Origin: Macromonas bipunctata
Lineage (GTDB): Bacteria; Pseudomonadota; Gammaproteobacteria; Burkholderiales; Burkholderiaceae_C
Length of the DNA: 64,000 nucleotides
Direction: 5' to 3'
NCBI RefSeq assembly: GCF_002837135.1
Contig: NZ_NWBQ01000005.1
Coordinates: 1 to 64,000, forward strand
The notes under the pieces were generated by a model. It saw nothing but the letters and a program-made list of their open reading frames with translations, made no database searches and was not told the origin of the DNA. How positions within the stretch are numbered: position 1 is the first letter of the stretch; each line of letters opens with the position of its first letter. Of the stretch, positions 14,994 through 24,400 are shown one piece after another. The translations under genes were made by a program, and so were the position numbers.

Positions 14994-15902
14994 TCACACA
15001 GCGAGCTGTTTGGCTGATGACACGTCCAACCGCTCCGCCAAAAAATCCACCAGTACGCGCACGCGGTGGGGCACTTGGCGGTTGCCGGGCAACATGACGT
15101 AAATGCCCAGCGGTGGAATGGGGTGATCGAGCAGCAGGGGCTGCAAACGTCCTGCGGCCATGAAGGGCGCGGCGATGAAGTCGGGCAGGTACGCGATGCC
15201 CAAGCCTTGGGCAGCGGCCTCGGCCAGCACTTCGCCGTTGTTGGCGGTCAGGTGGGCCTCAACGGGTACTTTGGTCAGATGGCCATCGGTGTGGAATTGC
15301 CACACCTCTTGCTGGCCGCCAGTGGCGTAGACCAAGCAAGCGTGTTGCGTCAGTTCTTGTGGGTGTTGCGGGGTGCCGTGGCGTTGCAGGTACGCCGGGG
15401 TGGCCACCAAGTGCAGCGTGCTGCTGCCGATTTTGCGTACCACGTCGGTGGCGGCCAAGCGGCGGGTGATGCGCACCGACAGGTCTATGCCTTCTTCAAT
15501 CAGGTGTACGCGGCGGTCGCTGTAGTCCATCTCCAGGCTGACTTCGGTGTACCGCTGGCCAAACTCAATCAGCAAAGGGGCCAGTTTCTTGATGCCAAAA
15601 CTCAGTGGCACGCTGATGCGGATGTGCCCCCGGGGGGCCATGTGCGCTTCGGCAATCGAGGATTCGGCGGCATCGACCAAGTTCAGGATTTGGCGGCATT
15701 TTTCCAAGTAAGCCGCCCCCGCCGAGGTGAGGTTCAAGCGCCGGGTGCTGCGCGTCATCAGTTTGACCCCCAGGTGCGCTTCCAGTGCTGCAATTTGGCG
15801 CGTGACCGCCGACGGCGCAAGGTTGAGTTGTTGTGCAGCAGCGGCAAAGCTGCCCAAGTCCACCACACGGGTGAACAATTGCATGGCATGGAGTCGGTCC
15901 AT
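14994..15902 (-). CDS. LysR family transcriptional regulator
   Basis: 302 residues. The N-terminal winged helix-turn-helix (MQLFTRVVDLGSFAAAAQQL, PSAVTRQIAALE) is followed by a periplasmic-binding-protein-like effector domain (from about residue 90). The ATG at 15902 is preferred over one at 15941 because MDRLHAMQLF is the usual start of this group. It is divergent from the cytochrome b561 gene with a 129-bp spacer, the common arrangement for LysR autoregulation and control of the neighbour. Effector unknown. Confidence 0.92.
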   Translation of the reverse strand: MDRLHAMQLFTRVVDLGSFAAAAQQLNLAPSAVTRQIAALEAHLGVKLMTRSTRRLNLTSAGAAYLEKCRQILNLVDAAESSIAEAHMAPRGHIRISVPLSFGIKKLAPLLIEFGQRYTEVSLEMDYSDRRVHLIEEGIDLSVRITRRLAATDVVRKIGSSTLHLVATPAYLQRHGTPQHPQELTQHACLVYATGGQQEVWQFHTDGHLTKVPVEAHLTANNGEVLAEAAAQGLGIAYLPDFIAAPFMAAGRLQPLLLDHPIPPLGIYVMLPGNRQVPHRVRVLVDFLAERLDVSSAKQLAV

Positions 15903-16031
15903 AAAGGCAAAGTTCCCGCTGTACTGTTGCTTTATAAGCAATAAACATTTGCAGATTATGGCCTTTTTTCAACCCAAAGACGCGCCTACACTGCACGGCA
16001 TTGATTCACCCCGCCATTGCGAGCCCGACAG

Positions 16032-16583
16032 ATGCCACACACCCACAGCACGTACACCACCACCGCTAAAGCCCTGCACTGGCTGGTGGGGTTGTTGATG
16101 GTGGCGGTGTTTGCGCTGGGGTTTTACATGGCCGATTTGCCGTTCTCGCCCGCCAAGTTGCAGTACTACTCATGGCACAAGTGGGCTGGCATCACGGTGC
16201 TGGTGCTGGCCGTGGTGCGGCTGGCGTGGCGTTTGACACACCAGCCCCCCGCCCTGCCCACACAGATGCCGCTGTGGCAACAATGGTTGGCGCACGCCGG
16301 ACATGCGGTGCTGTACGGGCTGATGCTGGCCATTCCGCTGTCGGGCTGGCTGATGAGTTCGGCCAAGGGCTTCCAGACGGTATGGTTTGGCGTGCTGCCG
16401 CTGCCCGACCTGGTGGCCGCCGACGCTGAACTGGGCAAAACGCTCGCCATGCTGCACGCTTGGCTCAACTGGGGCTTTGTGGCCGTGCTGGCCAGCCACA
16501 TTGGGGCCGCGCTGAAACACCACTTTATCGACCGCGACGACATTCTGACCCGCATGTTGCCGCACTCCACCCAAGGACACTGA
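16032..16583 (+). CDS. Cytochrome b561 family protein
   Basis: 183 residues with four transmembrane helices and the histidines expected for two haem b groups (ALHWLVGLL, WHKWAG, HAGHAVLYG, ASHIGAALKHH). Members of this family pass electrons from the quinone pool to periplasmic acceptors or superoxide. It is followed 4 bp later by a YceI gene, an association seen widely in Proteobacteria. The ATG at 16032 is preferred over an upstream TTG. Confidence 0.92.
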   Translation: MPHTHSTYTTTAKALHWLVGLLMVAVFALGFYMADLPFSPAKLQYYSWHKWAGITVLVLAVVRLAWRLTHQPPALPTQMPLWQQWLAHAGHAVLYGLMLAIPLSGWLMSSAKGFQTVWFGVLPLPDLVAADAELGKTLAMLHAWLNWGFVAVLASHIGAALKHHFIDRDDILTRMLPHSTQGH

Positions 16584-16587
16584 AACC

Positions 16588-17160
16588 ATGTTGACCTTAT
16601 TTGCCTCCCGCCTGCTGCAAACCAGCGCCATCGCCTTGCTGGGCATGGCATCGGCCCACGCCATCGAATACAACGCGGTGCAACCGCAACAGAGCACGAT
16701 CCAGTTTGTGTACAAACAAATGGGCGTGGCCGTCGAGGGCAAGTTCAAGAGATTCAACAGCCAACTCAGCTTTGATCCGGCCAAACCCACCGCAGCCAAG
16801 GCCAATCTGGACATCGATCTGGGCAGCATCGACGTGGGCGCGCCCGAGGGCAACCAAGAAGTGGCGGACAAGCCGTGGTTCAATACACCGGCCTTCCCGA
16901 CAGCACGTTTTGTGTCGGGCACGGTCAAGGCGCTGGGTGGCAACCGCTACGAAGTGGCGGGCAAGCTCACCATCAAGGGCAAGACGCAAGATGTGGTGGT
17001 GCCCGCCACCTTCACACCCCAAGGCAACACGGGCGTGTTCGACGGCGGTTTCACGCTCAAGCGTGCCGACTTTGCCATTGGCGAAGGCAGTTGGGCCAAG
17101 TTTGACATCGTGGCCAACGAGGTGCAAGTCAAGTTCCGCCTGAGTGCCACCGGCAAGTAA
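16588..17160 (+). CDS. YceI family periplasmic protein (first copy)
   Basis: 190 residues with a signal peptide (MLTLFASRLLQTSAIALLG, cleavage after AHA) followed by the YceI beta-barrel domain, a lipocalin-like fold that binds polyprenyl or isoprenoid quinone-type ligands. The typical GKFKRFNSQLSFDPAKP and GNRYEVAGKLTIKGKTQ blocks are present. Probably in one operon with cytochrome b561 and the second YceI gene. Confidence 0.92.
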   Translation: MLTLFASRLLQTSAIALLGMASAHAIEYNAVQPQQSTIQFVYKQMGVAVEGKFKRFNSQLSFDPAKPTAAKANLDIDLGSIDVGAPEGNQEVADKPWFNTPAFPTARFVSGTVKALGGNRYEVAGKLTIKGKTQDVVVPATFTPQGNTGVFDGGFTLKRADFAIGEGSWAKFDIVANEVQVKFRLSATGK

Positions 17161-17213
17161 ACGCCACTTCCGTTCAGTTTTTTTCTTCTGTTCTTTTTTT
17201 GGAGACTCATCCC

Positions 17214-17792
17214 ATGCAAGCACTGACCCGCATCGCCGCCGCTTTGGCCCTGTCCGCCGCCGCTGCCGCCCCGGCCCTGGCCGCCCCCGAAACGTTTGTG
17301 CTGGATGGCAGCCACACCTTCCCGCGCTTCTCGTACAGCCACTTTGGCTACTCGACCCAGCTGTCGAGCTTCAGCAAGACCACGGGCAAGGTGGTGTTCG
17401 ACAAAGCCGCCAAAACCGGCGCGGTGGACATCGTGATCGACACCAAGTCGGTCAACACCGGCTTTGACACCTTCAACGAGCACATCCAGGGCGAAGATTT
17501 CCTCAACACCGCCAAGTTCCCGACCGCCACCTTCAAGTCCACCAAGGTGGTGTTTGAAGGCGACAAGCCCGCCAAGGTCGAAGGCCAGCTCACCATCAAG
17601 GGCGTGACCAAGCCCGTGACGCTGACGGTGACCTCGTTCCAGGCCATGCCGCACCCGATGATGAAGAAGGACGCGATTGGTGCCAACGCCTACACCGTCA
17701 TCAAGCGTTCGGAATTCAACGCTGGCAAGTATGCCCCGTACGTGGGTGACGAAGTGCGCATCGACGTAGCCCTCGAAGCCATCAAAGAATGA
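17214..17792 (+). CDS. YceI family periplasmic protein (second copy)
   Basis: 192 residues, signal peptide up to ALA-APET and a YceI domain (VLDGSHTFPRFSYSHFGYST, QLTIKGVTKPVTL). The two copies are clearly diverged, so this is not a recent duplication. The gap from the first copy (17161-17213) is T-rich on the coding strand. The ATG at 17214 follows GGAGACTC. Confidence 0.93.
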   Translation: MQALTRIAAALALSAAAAAPALAAPETFVLDGSHTFPRFSYSHFGYSTQLSSFSKTTGKVVFDKAAKTGAVDIVIDTKSVNTGFDTFNEHIQGEDFLNTAKFPTATFKSTKVVFEGDKPAKVEGQLTIKGVTKPVTLTVTSFQAMPHPMMKKDAIGANAYTVIKRSEFNAGKYAPYVGDEVRIDVALEAIKE

Positions 17793-17808
17793 TTGACTGG
17801 AGACCAGC

Positions 17809-18528
17809 ATGATCGAGATCCGACGCTCTGCCCAACGTGGCGAGGCCCATTTTGGCTGGCTGCATGCGCGCCACAGCTTCAGCTTTGGCGGCTACTTTGA
17901 CCCGCAGCAGGTCGGGTTCTCCGATCTGCTGGTCATCAACGACGACCGCATCCAAGGCGGCACCGGGTTTGGCATGCACCCGCACCGCGACATGGAGATT
18001 TTCACCTACATCCTGGAAGGCGCGCTGGCGCACCAGGACTCGATGGGCCAGTCGTCGGTGATCCGCCCCGGCGACGTGCAGATGATGAGCGCGGGCACCG
18101 GCGTGCGCCACAGCGAGTTCAACGCCTCGGCCACCGAGCTGGTACACCTGCTGCAAATCTGGATCGTGCCCGACCGCAAGGGCGTGCCGCCGCGCTACCA
18201 CGAGCGCCACTTTGACGCCGCCGACAAGCGTGGCCGCCTGCGCCTGATCATCTCGCCCGACGAGGCCGAGGGCTCGCTGCCGGTGTACCAGGACGTGCGC
18301 GTCTACGCCGGGCTGTTTGACGGCGACGAGGCGCAGACCTTGACGCTGGCGCCGGAGCGTTACGCCTACGTGCACGTGGCGCGCGGCTCGCTGGAGCTCA
18401 ACGGCCAGCGCCTGCACGCCGGCGACGGCGCGCGCATCCGCCACGAACAAGTGCTGACGTTCGGCCAGGGCCAGCAAGCCGAGGTGCTGCTGTTCGACCT
18501 GCGCCCGAACGAACTGCCCGTGATGTAA
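17809..18528 (+). CDS. Pirin family protein (bicupin)
   Basis: 239 residues, YhhW-like. The N-terminal cupin has the metal ligands HPHRDMEIFTY and later the Glu/His of VIRPGDVQMMSAGTGVRHSEFN. Some bacterial pirins have quercetin dioxygenase activity; the physiological role is generally unclear. It follows the second YceI gene by 16 bp and precedes an azoreductase gene, a combination suggesting a redox or stress-related operon. Confidence 0.92.
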   Translation: MIEIRRSAQRGEAHFGWLHARHSFSFGGYFDPQQVGFSDLLVINDDRIQGGTGFGMHPHRDMEIFTYILEGALAHQDSMGQSSVIRPGDVQMMSAGTGVRHSEFNASATELVHLLQIWIVPDRKGVPPRYHERHFDAADKRGRLRLIISPDEAEGSLPVYQDVRVYAGLFDGDEAQTLTLAPERYAYVHVARGSLELNGQRLHAGDGARIRHEQVLTFGQGQQAEVLLFDLRPNELPVM

Positions 18529-18564
18529 CCCTTTTCAACCCAGAAACCTGACCGAGATACCCCC

Positions 18565-19164
18565 ATGAACATCCTGCAAATCAACACCAGCGCCCGTGCC
18601 ACCGGTGCCAACTCCACCCGCCTGGCCGACGCCATCACCGCACGCCTGAAGGCGCTGCACCCCGACGCCGCCGTGGAGCTGCGCGACCTGGCCACCCAGC
18701 CGCACCCGGTGCTGGACGGTGCGTCGCTGGCCGCGCTGTTCACCCCCGCCGACCAACGCACCGCCGAGCAGTGCGCCCGCGCTGCGCTGGACGACGCGCT
18801 GATTGCCCAGGTACAAGGCGCCGACGCCATCGTGCTGGGCGTGCCGATGTACAACTTTGGCGTGACGGTGCAGTTCAAGAGCTGGATCGACGCCATCGCC
18901 AAGGCAGGCGTGACGTTCCGCTACACCGCCACCGGCCCCGAGGGTTTGCTCACGGGCAAGAAGGTGTACGTGGCGCTGGCGCGTGGTGGCGTGTACCGCG
19001 ACACCGCCACCGACTCGCAAGTGCCCTACCTCAAAACCGTGCTGAGCTTTTTGGGCATGACGGATGTGAGCTTCATTTACGCCGAAGGCCTGGCCATGGG
19101 CACCGAAAGTGCCGACAAAGCCTTTGCCGCCGCGCAAGCCCAGATCGACGCCCTGGCCGCCTGA
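18565..19164 (+). CDS. azoR: FMN-dependent NADH-azoreductase
   Basis: 199 residues of the flavodoxin-like NAD(P)H:quinone/azo oxidoreductase family. Key blocks: [20 protein letters not shown] (FMN phosphate loop) and [19 protein letters not shown], which is nearly invariant in AzoR. Reduces quinones and azo compounds by two-electron transfer, protecting against thiol-reactive stress. It ends the block of same-strand genes beginning at cytochrome b561; recD converges from the other side. Confidence 0.94.
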   Translation: MNILQINTSARATGANSTRLADAITARLKALHPDAAVELRDLATQPHPVLDGASLAALFTPADQRTAEQCARAALDDALIAQVQGADAIVLGVPMYNFGVTVQFKSWIDAIAKAGVTFRYTATGPEGLLTGKKVYVALARGGVYRDTATDSQVPYLKTVLSFLGMTDVSFIYAEGLAMGTESADKAFAAAQAQIDALAA

Positions 19165-19195
19165 GCCAGCTCATCGAACAGCCTTTGAAAAAGCC

Positions 19196-21433
19196 TCAAG
19201 CGCCCAGCTGCGCCAGCACCCCCGCCAGACCGCTGGCGCGGTAGGCGGGCGCCGCCACCGCCTTGAGCAAAGCATCGCCCCGCGCCTGCACCAGCGAGAA
19301 GTGCTTGCGCGCGCGGGTGATGCCGGTGTACACCAACTGGCGGCTCACCACCTGGCCCACACTGTCGGGCAACACCAGCACGGTGTGCTCGAATTCGGAG
19401 CCCTGGCTCTTGTGTACTGTCATGGCAAACGCCGTCTCGGCGTGCGCCAGCCGGCTCACCGCCACCGAGCGCGCGGTGTCGCCATCCAGGAAATACGCCC
19501 GCAGCAGCTTGGGCTGGCTGAACGCAGGCAGCACCACGCCCACGTCGCCGTTGAACACGCCCAGCGCGGCGTCGTTGCGCGTCACCATCACCGGACGGCC
19601 CACAAACCATTCGCCACTGGATTGCAGCAGCCTGGCCTGTTGCAGGGCCTGTTGCACGCGCAGGTTGAGTGCGCGGTCACCGCATTCGCCGTCGTGGACG
19701 GCGCACAGGATGCGGAAGCGGTCGAAGCTCTTGAGCACGTCCAGCACCCACTGGTGGTGCAGCGCCGCGTCCTGCCCCACCCCGGCGGGCGGGCTGGCGG
19801 CCAGCTCCAGGTAGGTGCGGTAGCCCTGTGGCGCGTGGGGGTGGGCGCCCGGCTGGCCCGCCGCCAGCGCGGCTACGCACAGCGGCGCCTGTGGCCCGTG
19901 CTGCGGCGCCAGCCAGACGGTGCTGACGTCGGCGGACTGGCCGATGGCGCGCTGCAGCAGCGCGGGCGTGACGCCGCCGGTGTTGACCGCCTGCGCCAGC
20001 GTGCCAATGGCGCCCACAAAGCGGCGGCTGCGGCGCAGCATCACGGTCTGCTGGGCCAGCGCCGGGGCCGGGCTGGCACCGGGGTGGTGGTAGGGCGTGG
20101 GCAGGCGCTGGCCGGTGACGGCATGGACGTAGGCCACGGTGTCGGCACTGTAGTGGCCCGCTTGCGCGTGGGTACACAAATCGCCCAGCACCGCACCGGC
20201 TTCCACCGAGGCCAGCTGATCCTTGTCGCCCAGCACGATCAGGCGCGCGGTGGCGGGCAGGGCCTGCAGCAGCGCGGCCATCATCTCCAGGTGGATCATG
20301 GAGGTTTCATCGACGATGAGCACGTCCACGTCCAGCGGGTTGGCGGCGTGGTGGCGGAACTGGCGCGTGCGCTGGCTGGCGCCCAGCAGGGCGTGCACGG
20401 TCTTGGCCTTGCCGATGCGGGTGGTGAGCGCGGCCAGGTCGGGCGCGGCCTCGGGGCTGTGGGTGGTGCCATCGGCGCCCGTGCCGACGCTGTTGAGCGC
20501 GTCTTGCAGCTGCACCAGCGAGCCCTGGATGGACTGGCTCAGGCGCGCGGCCGCCTTGCCGGTGGGCGCGGCCAGCGCCACACGCAGGCGTTGCGGATGC
20601 GGATCCATGGCCAGCAGCAGCGCCAGCAGGCGCGCGGCGGTGTAGGTCTTGCCGGTGCCGGGGCCGCCGGTGATGACGGTCAGCGGTGCGCGCAAGGCCA
20701 CGGCGCAGGCCACTTTCTGCCAGTCGGGTTCGGCATCATCGGAGCCAGCATTGGGCGAGGTACCAGGCACGGGCGCGGGGAACAGACGGTCGAGCCAGGC
20801 GCGGGCGCGGGCGGTGTCAACCGCACAGACCGCATCGGCACTGGCCGCCCCAGACGGCGGGACTTGCAAGCGCTGGGCGATGGCGTGCGCCACCTGTTGC
20901 TCGTAGACCCAGTAGCGGCGCAGGTACAGCAGCGGCTGCGCGGGCGTGCCGCCCAGCACCAGCGGCTGGCCGTGGTCGGGCTGGTGCAATCCGGGCCAGA
21001 CGCAACGCACCAGCGGGCTGGTGCGCAGCTGGGCCAGGTCGGCAGCGGTGTGGGCGTGGACGCTCTCCTCTACGGGGAACAACGGCTGCAGTGCTGTGCG
21101 GGGCCACCACAGCGACCACAATTCTTGCAGGTCGGCGCGCACATCGAGGGGCCAGTCGATTTCAGGCCGCCAGGGCTGGCGCAGGGTGGCCAGGGGCACA
21201 CAGGTGTGGCCGCGCCCTTCCATCTGGCTCAGCAGGGCCGCCGCCAGCAGCACCACGGGCGCGGCTTGCGGATCGAGCTGGAGCAGGAAGCGGGGCAAGG
21301 CGCTGTCGAGCTGGCGCAGGCCGTGCTGGCGCGACCAGCCATAGAGCGTATCGAGCAGGGCTTGGGAGGGCTCGGTGGCGCTGGCGACAGCGTCCGGCGG
21401 CGTGGGGGGCAGCAAGGGGGATGGCAGGGTCAT
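19196..21433 (-). CDS. recD: Exodeoxyribonuclease V subunit RecD
   Basis: 745 residues. The superfamily 1B 5'-3' helicase motor of RecBCD, with Walker A ITGGPGTGKTYTA, motif II VLIVDETSMI and the late motif AMTVHKSQGSEFEHTVLVLP. The N-terminal domain that docks on RecC is present. The ATG overlaps the recB stop (ATGA). Longer than the E. coli protein (608), with Pro/Ala-rich insertions as is common in betaproteobacteria. Confidence 0.96.
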   Translation of the reverse strand: MTLPSPLLPPTPPDAVASATEPSQALLDTLYGWSRQHGLRQLDSALPRFLLQLDPQAAPVVLLAAALLSQMEGRGHTCVPLATLRQPWRPEIDWPLDVRADLQELWSLWWPRTALQPLFPVEESVHAHTAADLAQLRTSPLVRCVWPGLHQPDHGQPLVLGGTPAQPLLYLRRYWVYEQQVAHAIAQRLQVPPSGAASADAVCAVDTARARAWLDRLFPAPVPGTSPNAGSDDAEPDWQKVACAVALRAPLTVITGGPGTGKTYTAARLLALLLAMDPHPQRLRVALAAPTGKAAARLSQSIQGSLVQLQDALNSVGTGADGTTHSPEAAPDLAALTTRIGKAKTVHALLGASQRTRQFRHHAANPLDVDVLIVDETSMIHLEMMAALLQALPATARLIVLGDKDQLASVEAGAVLGDLCTHAQAGHYSADTVAYVHAVTGQRLPTPYHHPGASPAPALAQQTVMLRRSRRFVGAIGTLAQAVNTGGVTPALLQRAIGQSADVSTVWLAPQHGPQAPLCVAALAAGQPGAHPHAPQGYRTYLELAASPPAGVGQDAALHHQWVLDVLKSFDRFRILCAVHDGECGDRALNLRVQQALQQARLLQSSGEWFVGRPVMVTRNDAALGVFNGDVGVVLPAFSQPKLLRAYFLDGDTARSVAVSRLAHAETAFAMTVHKSQGSEFEHTVLVLPDSVGQVVSRQLVYTGITRARKHFSLVQARGDALLKAVAAPAYRASGLAGVLAQLGA

Positions 21434-24400
21434 GCGGGCGCTCCGGTGGCCTCGGGTTCATCGTGGGGGGCGGGCGCCAGCATGGCCTGCAACCCTTGCA
21501 GCGCAGCCAGCGACGGCGACACCCAGCACAGGCCGTGCGTGCCGGGGCGGGCGATGCCGCGCACGAACAGGTACAGCGCGCCGCCCAGGTGTTGCGCGGG
21601 ATCGTAGGCCGCGCCCAGGCGCTGCGCCAGCAGGCGGTGCAGGGCGAACTGGTACAGCAGGGCCTGCACGTCGTAGCGGCGCAGCACCATGTCGTGCCGC
21701 ATGGCGTCCAGGGTGTAGGCGGCGTCGTCCAGACCCAGGCGGCTGGACTTGTAGTCCAGCACCCAGTAGCGCCCGCCGTGCTGGAACACCAGGTCGGCAA
21801 AGCCCATCACCATGCCGTGCAGCTGGGTTTTTTGCAGCGCCGGGCGCGGCAAACCGGCAAAGATGTGCTGGCGGCACAGCTCGTCCAGGCGCTGGGTGTG
21901 CAGGGCGTGTGCGGGCAGCCAGAATTCCATTTCCGGCAAGCCATGGCGAATCTGGGCCAGCGGTGCGCCCAGCTGCGGCAGCGGCGTGCCGACCACCTGC
22001 TGCAGCCAGGCCACCAGTTCGCTCGCCTGTTCGGTGTAGCCGGCGCGCTCGCAGCGTTGTTGCAGCCACTGGGGCCAGGCGGGGGCCGTATCGGCGGCGG
22101 GCTGGCGCGGCGTCATCAGCTCGGTCAGCAGCCATTCCAGCTGGTCGTGCACGAAGTTGCCGCTCAGGCGCCCGGCAGCCAGGCGGTGCTGGATGGGCAG
22201 CGTTGCCAGCGGTGGACGCGCGGCGTGGGCCAGAGGGGGCCACAAGGCATCAGCGGCAGCGGCGATGGCATCCAGCGCTTCGGGGTCGATCTGGCCGGAC
22301 GGCTCAGCCTGGCCGGGCGCGGGGGGCAGCCATTCGTCCTCGGCGCGGCGGGCCAGTGCCAGCGGGCGGGCGCTGGCGTCTTGTGCGGCGCGCGTCAGGC
22401 GCGAGTAGCTGGCCACGCTCCAGTCGCGGTCAAAGTCGGCGCGGTAGGCCGGGGCGTCGCACAGGTCGGGCCGGGCGTCGGGGCGCTGCAAGCCGGTGCA
22501 GGGGATGGTGCCGCCCACTGCCGCCGACAGCGCGATGGTGGCGCCGGATTGTTGTTCCAGGTGCTTCCACAACGGCGCCCACGCCGTGTGCGGGTGCGCC
22601 ACGCCACCGCCCACCAGGTAGCCCAGCGCGCTGCGGTGGGCCTGGCACTCTTGGCCGTTGCCCACCTTGACCGACGCAAACCCGACCCACACCGCGTGGC
22701 GCGCGCGCGTCAGGGCCACGTAGAGCAGGCGCAGATCCTCGCGCAGGCGTTCGGTGTCGGCCTGGTCGATGTCGTCTTCCTGGACGTTGAACCGCAGCAC
22801 CGGCTGGCCGTCGCCGTCGGGCAGCGCCAGCACGCGGGCGGTTTTCTTGTCCACGGGGCGCGACAGGGTGGCAAACGGCAGCAGCACCACGGGGTATTCC
22901 AGCCCCTTGCTTTTGTGGATGGTGACGATCTTGACCAGATCGGCGTCGCTTTCGAGCCGCACCACCTGCTCGTCGCTGTCTTGCGCGGCTTCGGCGCTCT
23001 TGAGCTGCAACCAGCGGATCAGGGCGTGTTCGCCTTCGAGCTCGGCGCTGGCGGCCTGCAGCAGTTCGGCCAGGTGCAGGAAGTTGGTCAGGCGGCGCTC
23101 GCCCTGGCCGTCGGGGCGGGCCAGCCAGCGCGCCGCCCATCCGAAGCGGTGCAGCGCCTGGCGCAACATGGTCAGCACGCCCTGGGTCTGCCAGATCTGG
23201 CGCAACTGGCGCATCTGCTCGCAGTGGGCGTCGAAGGCTTCGTCGTTGGACGACAGCCACGCCAATTCCTCCAGCGTCAGGCCAATGGTGGCCGTGGCCA
23301 GCGCGGCGCGCACCAGCACCGCATCCTGCGGCGTGGCCACCCCGCGCAGCCAGTGCCACAGGTCGTGCGCCTCCGGGCTGTGGAACACCGATTCGCGGTC
23401 GGACAGGTACACCGACGCCACGCGGCGCCGCTGCAGGGCGCGGCGCACCGCCGCCGCCTCCTTGCCTGTGCGCACCAGGATGGCCAGATCGCGCGGGCAC
23501 AACCGCCTGAACGGCTCGCCCTTCTCTTCCAGGCCGGTGCCAGGGTCGTTGAGCCAGGCCACCACCTGCTCGGCGCAGTGCTCGGCAAAGCGCGCGCGCA
23601 CGGCATCGCCCGCACGTGGCTCGGCCCAGTCGTGTACCAGTGTGAGGGCGGGCACGGCAGCGCCCCGGCTGACAAACTGCTCCGATCGGCCCTTGGCCTG
23701 CACCGGCCAGAACGGCAGCGGGTTGGTGCCCTCTGGCGCCCCCGGTGGGCGGAACCGGAACGCCGCCTGCGGGTGCGCTTTTTCTGCGTACCCGAACAGG
23801 GTGTTGACCGCCTGCACCACCGCCTGGGTGGAGCGGTAATTGGTCTCCAGCACGTAATGGCGCCCGGCGGTGGCGCAGCGCGCGCGCAGGTAGCTGTAGA
23901 TGTCGGCGCCCCGGAAGCGGTAGATCGACTGCTTGGGGTCGCCAATCAGCAGCAGTGCGTGCTGGGGCACGTTGTCAGCCACGCGGTAGATGGCATCGAA
24001 CAGCCCGTACTGCAGCGCCGAGGTATCCTGAAATTCATCAATCAGCGCCGCCGGGTATTGCGCCAGGATGCGCTGGCGCAGGCGTGCGGCGTTGTCGCCG
24101 TGCAGCGCGTCGCGCAGGCGCTGCAGCAGGTCGGCAAAACCGAATTCGCCCGCCTGGCGCTTGAGCTGCTGCATGCGCTGCTGCACCCAGCGCGCCGCGT
24201 GCAGGCGCAGCGCCTGCAGCCAGGGGGCGGCCTGGTAGCACGCCACCACCTGCTCGAACCAGCCGAAGTCGGGCGGGATGGCGCTGTGGCCCATGGCGGG
24301 GGCAGCGGCTTTGCGCAAATCCAGCAAGCCGTCGGGCGTCAGGTTCACCGTCCCTTTGCCGATGTCGGGCAACAGCAGCGGCAGATCGAGCTGCGCCCAT

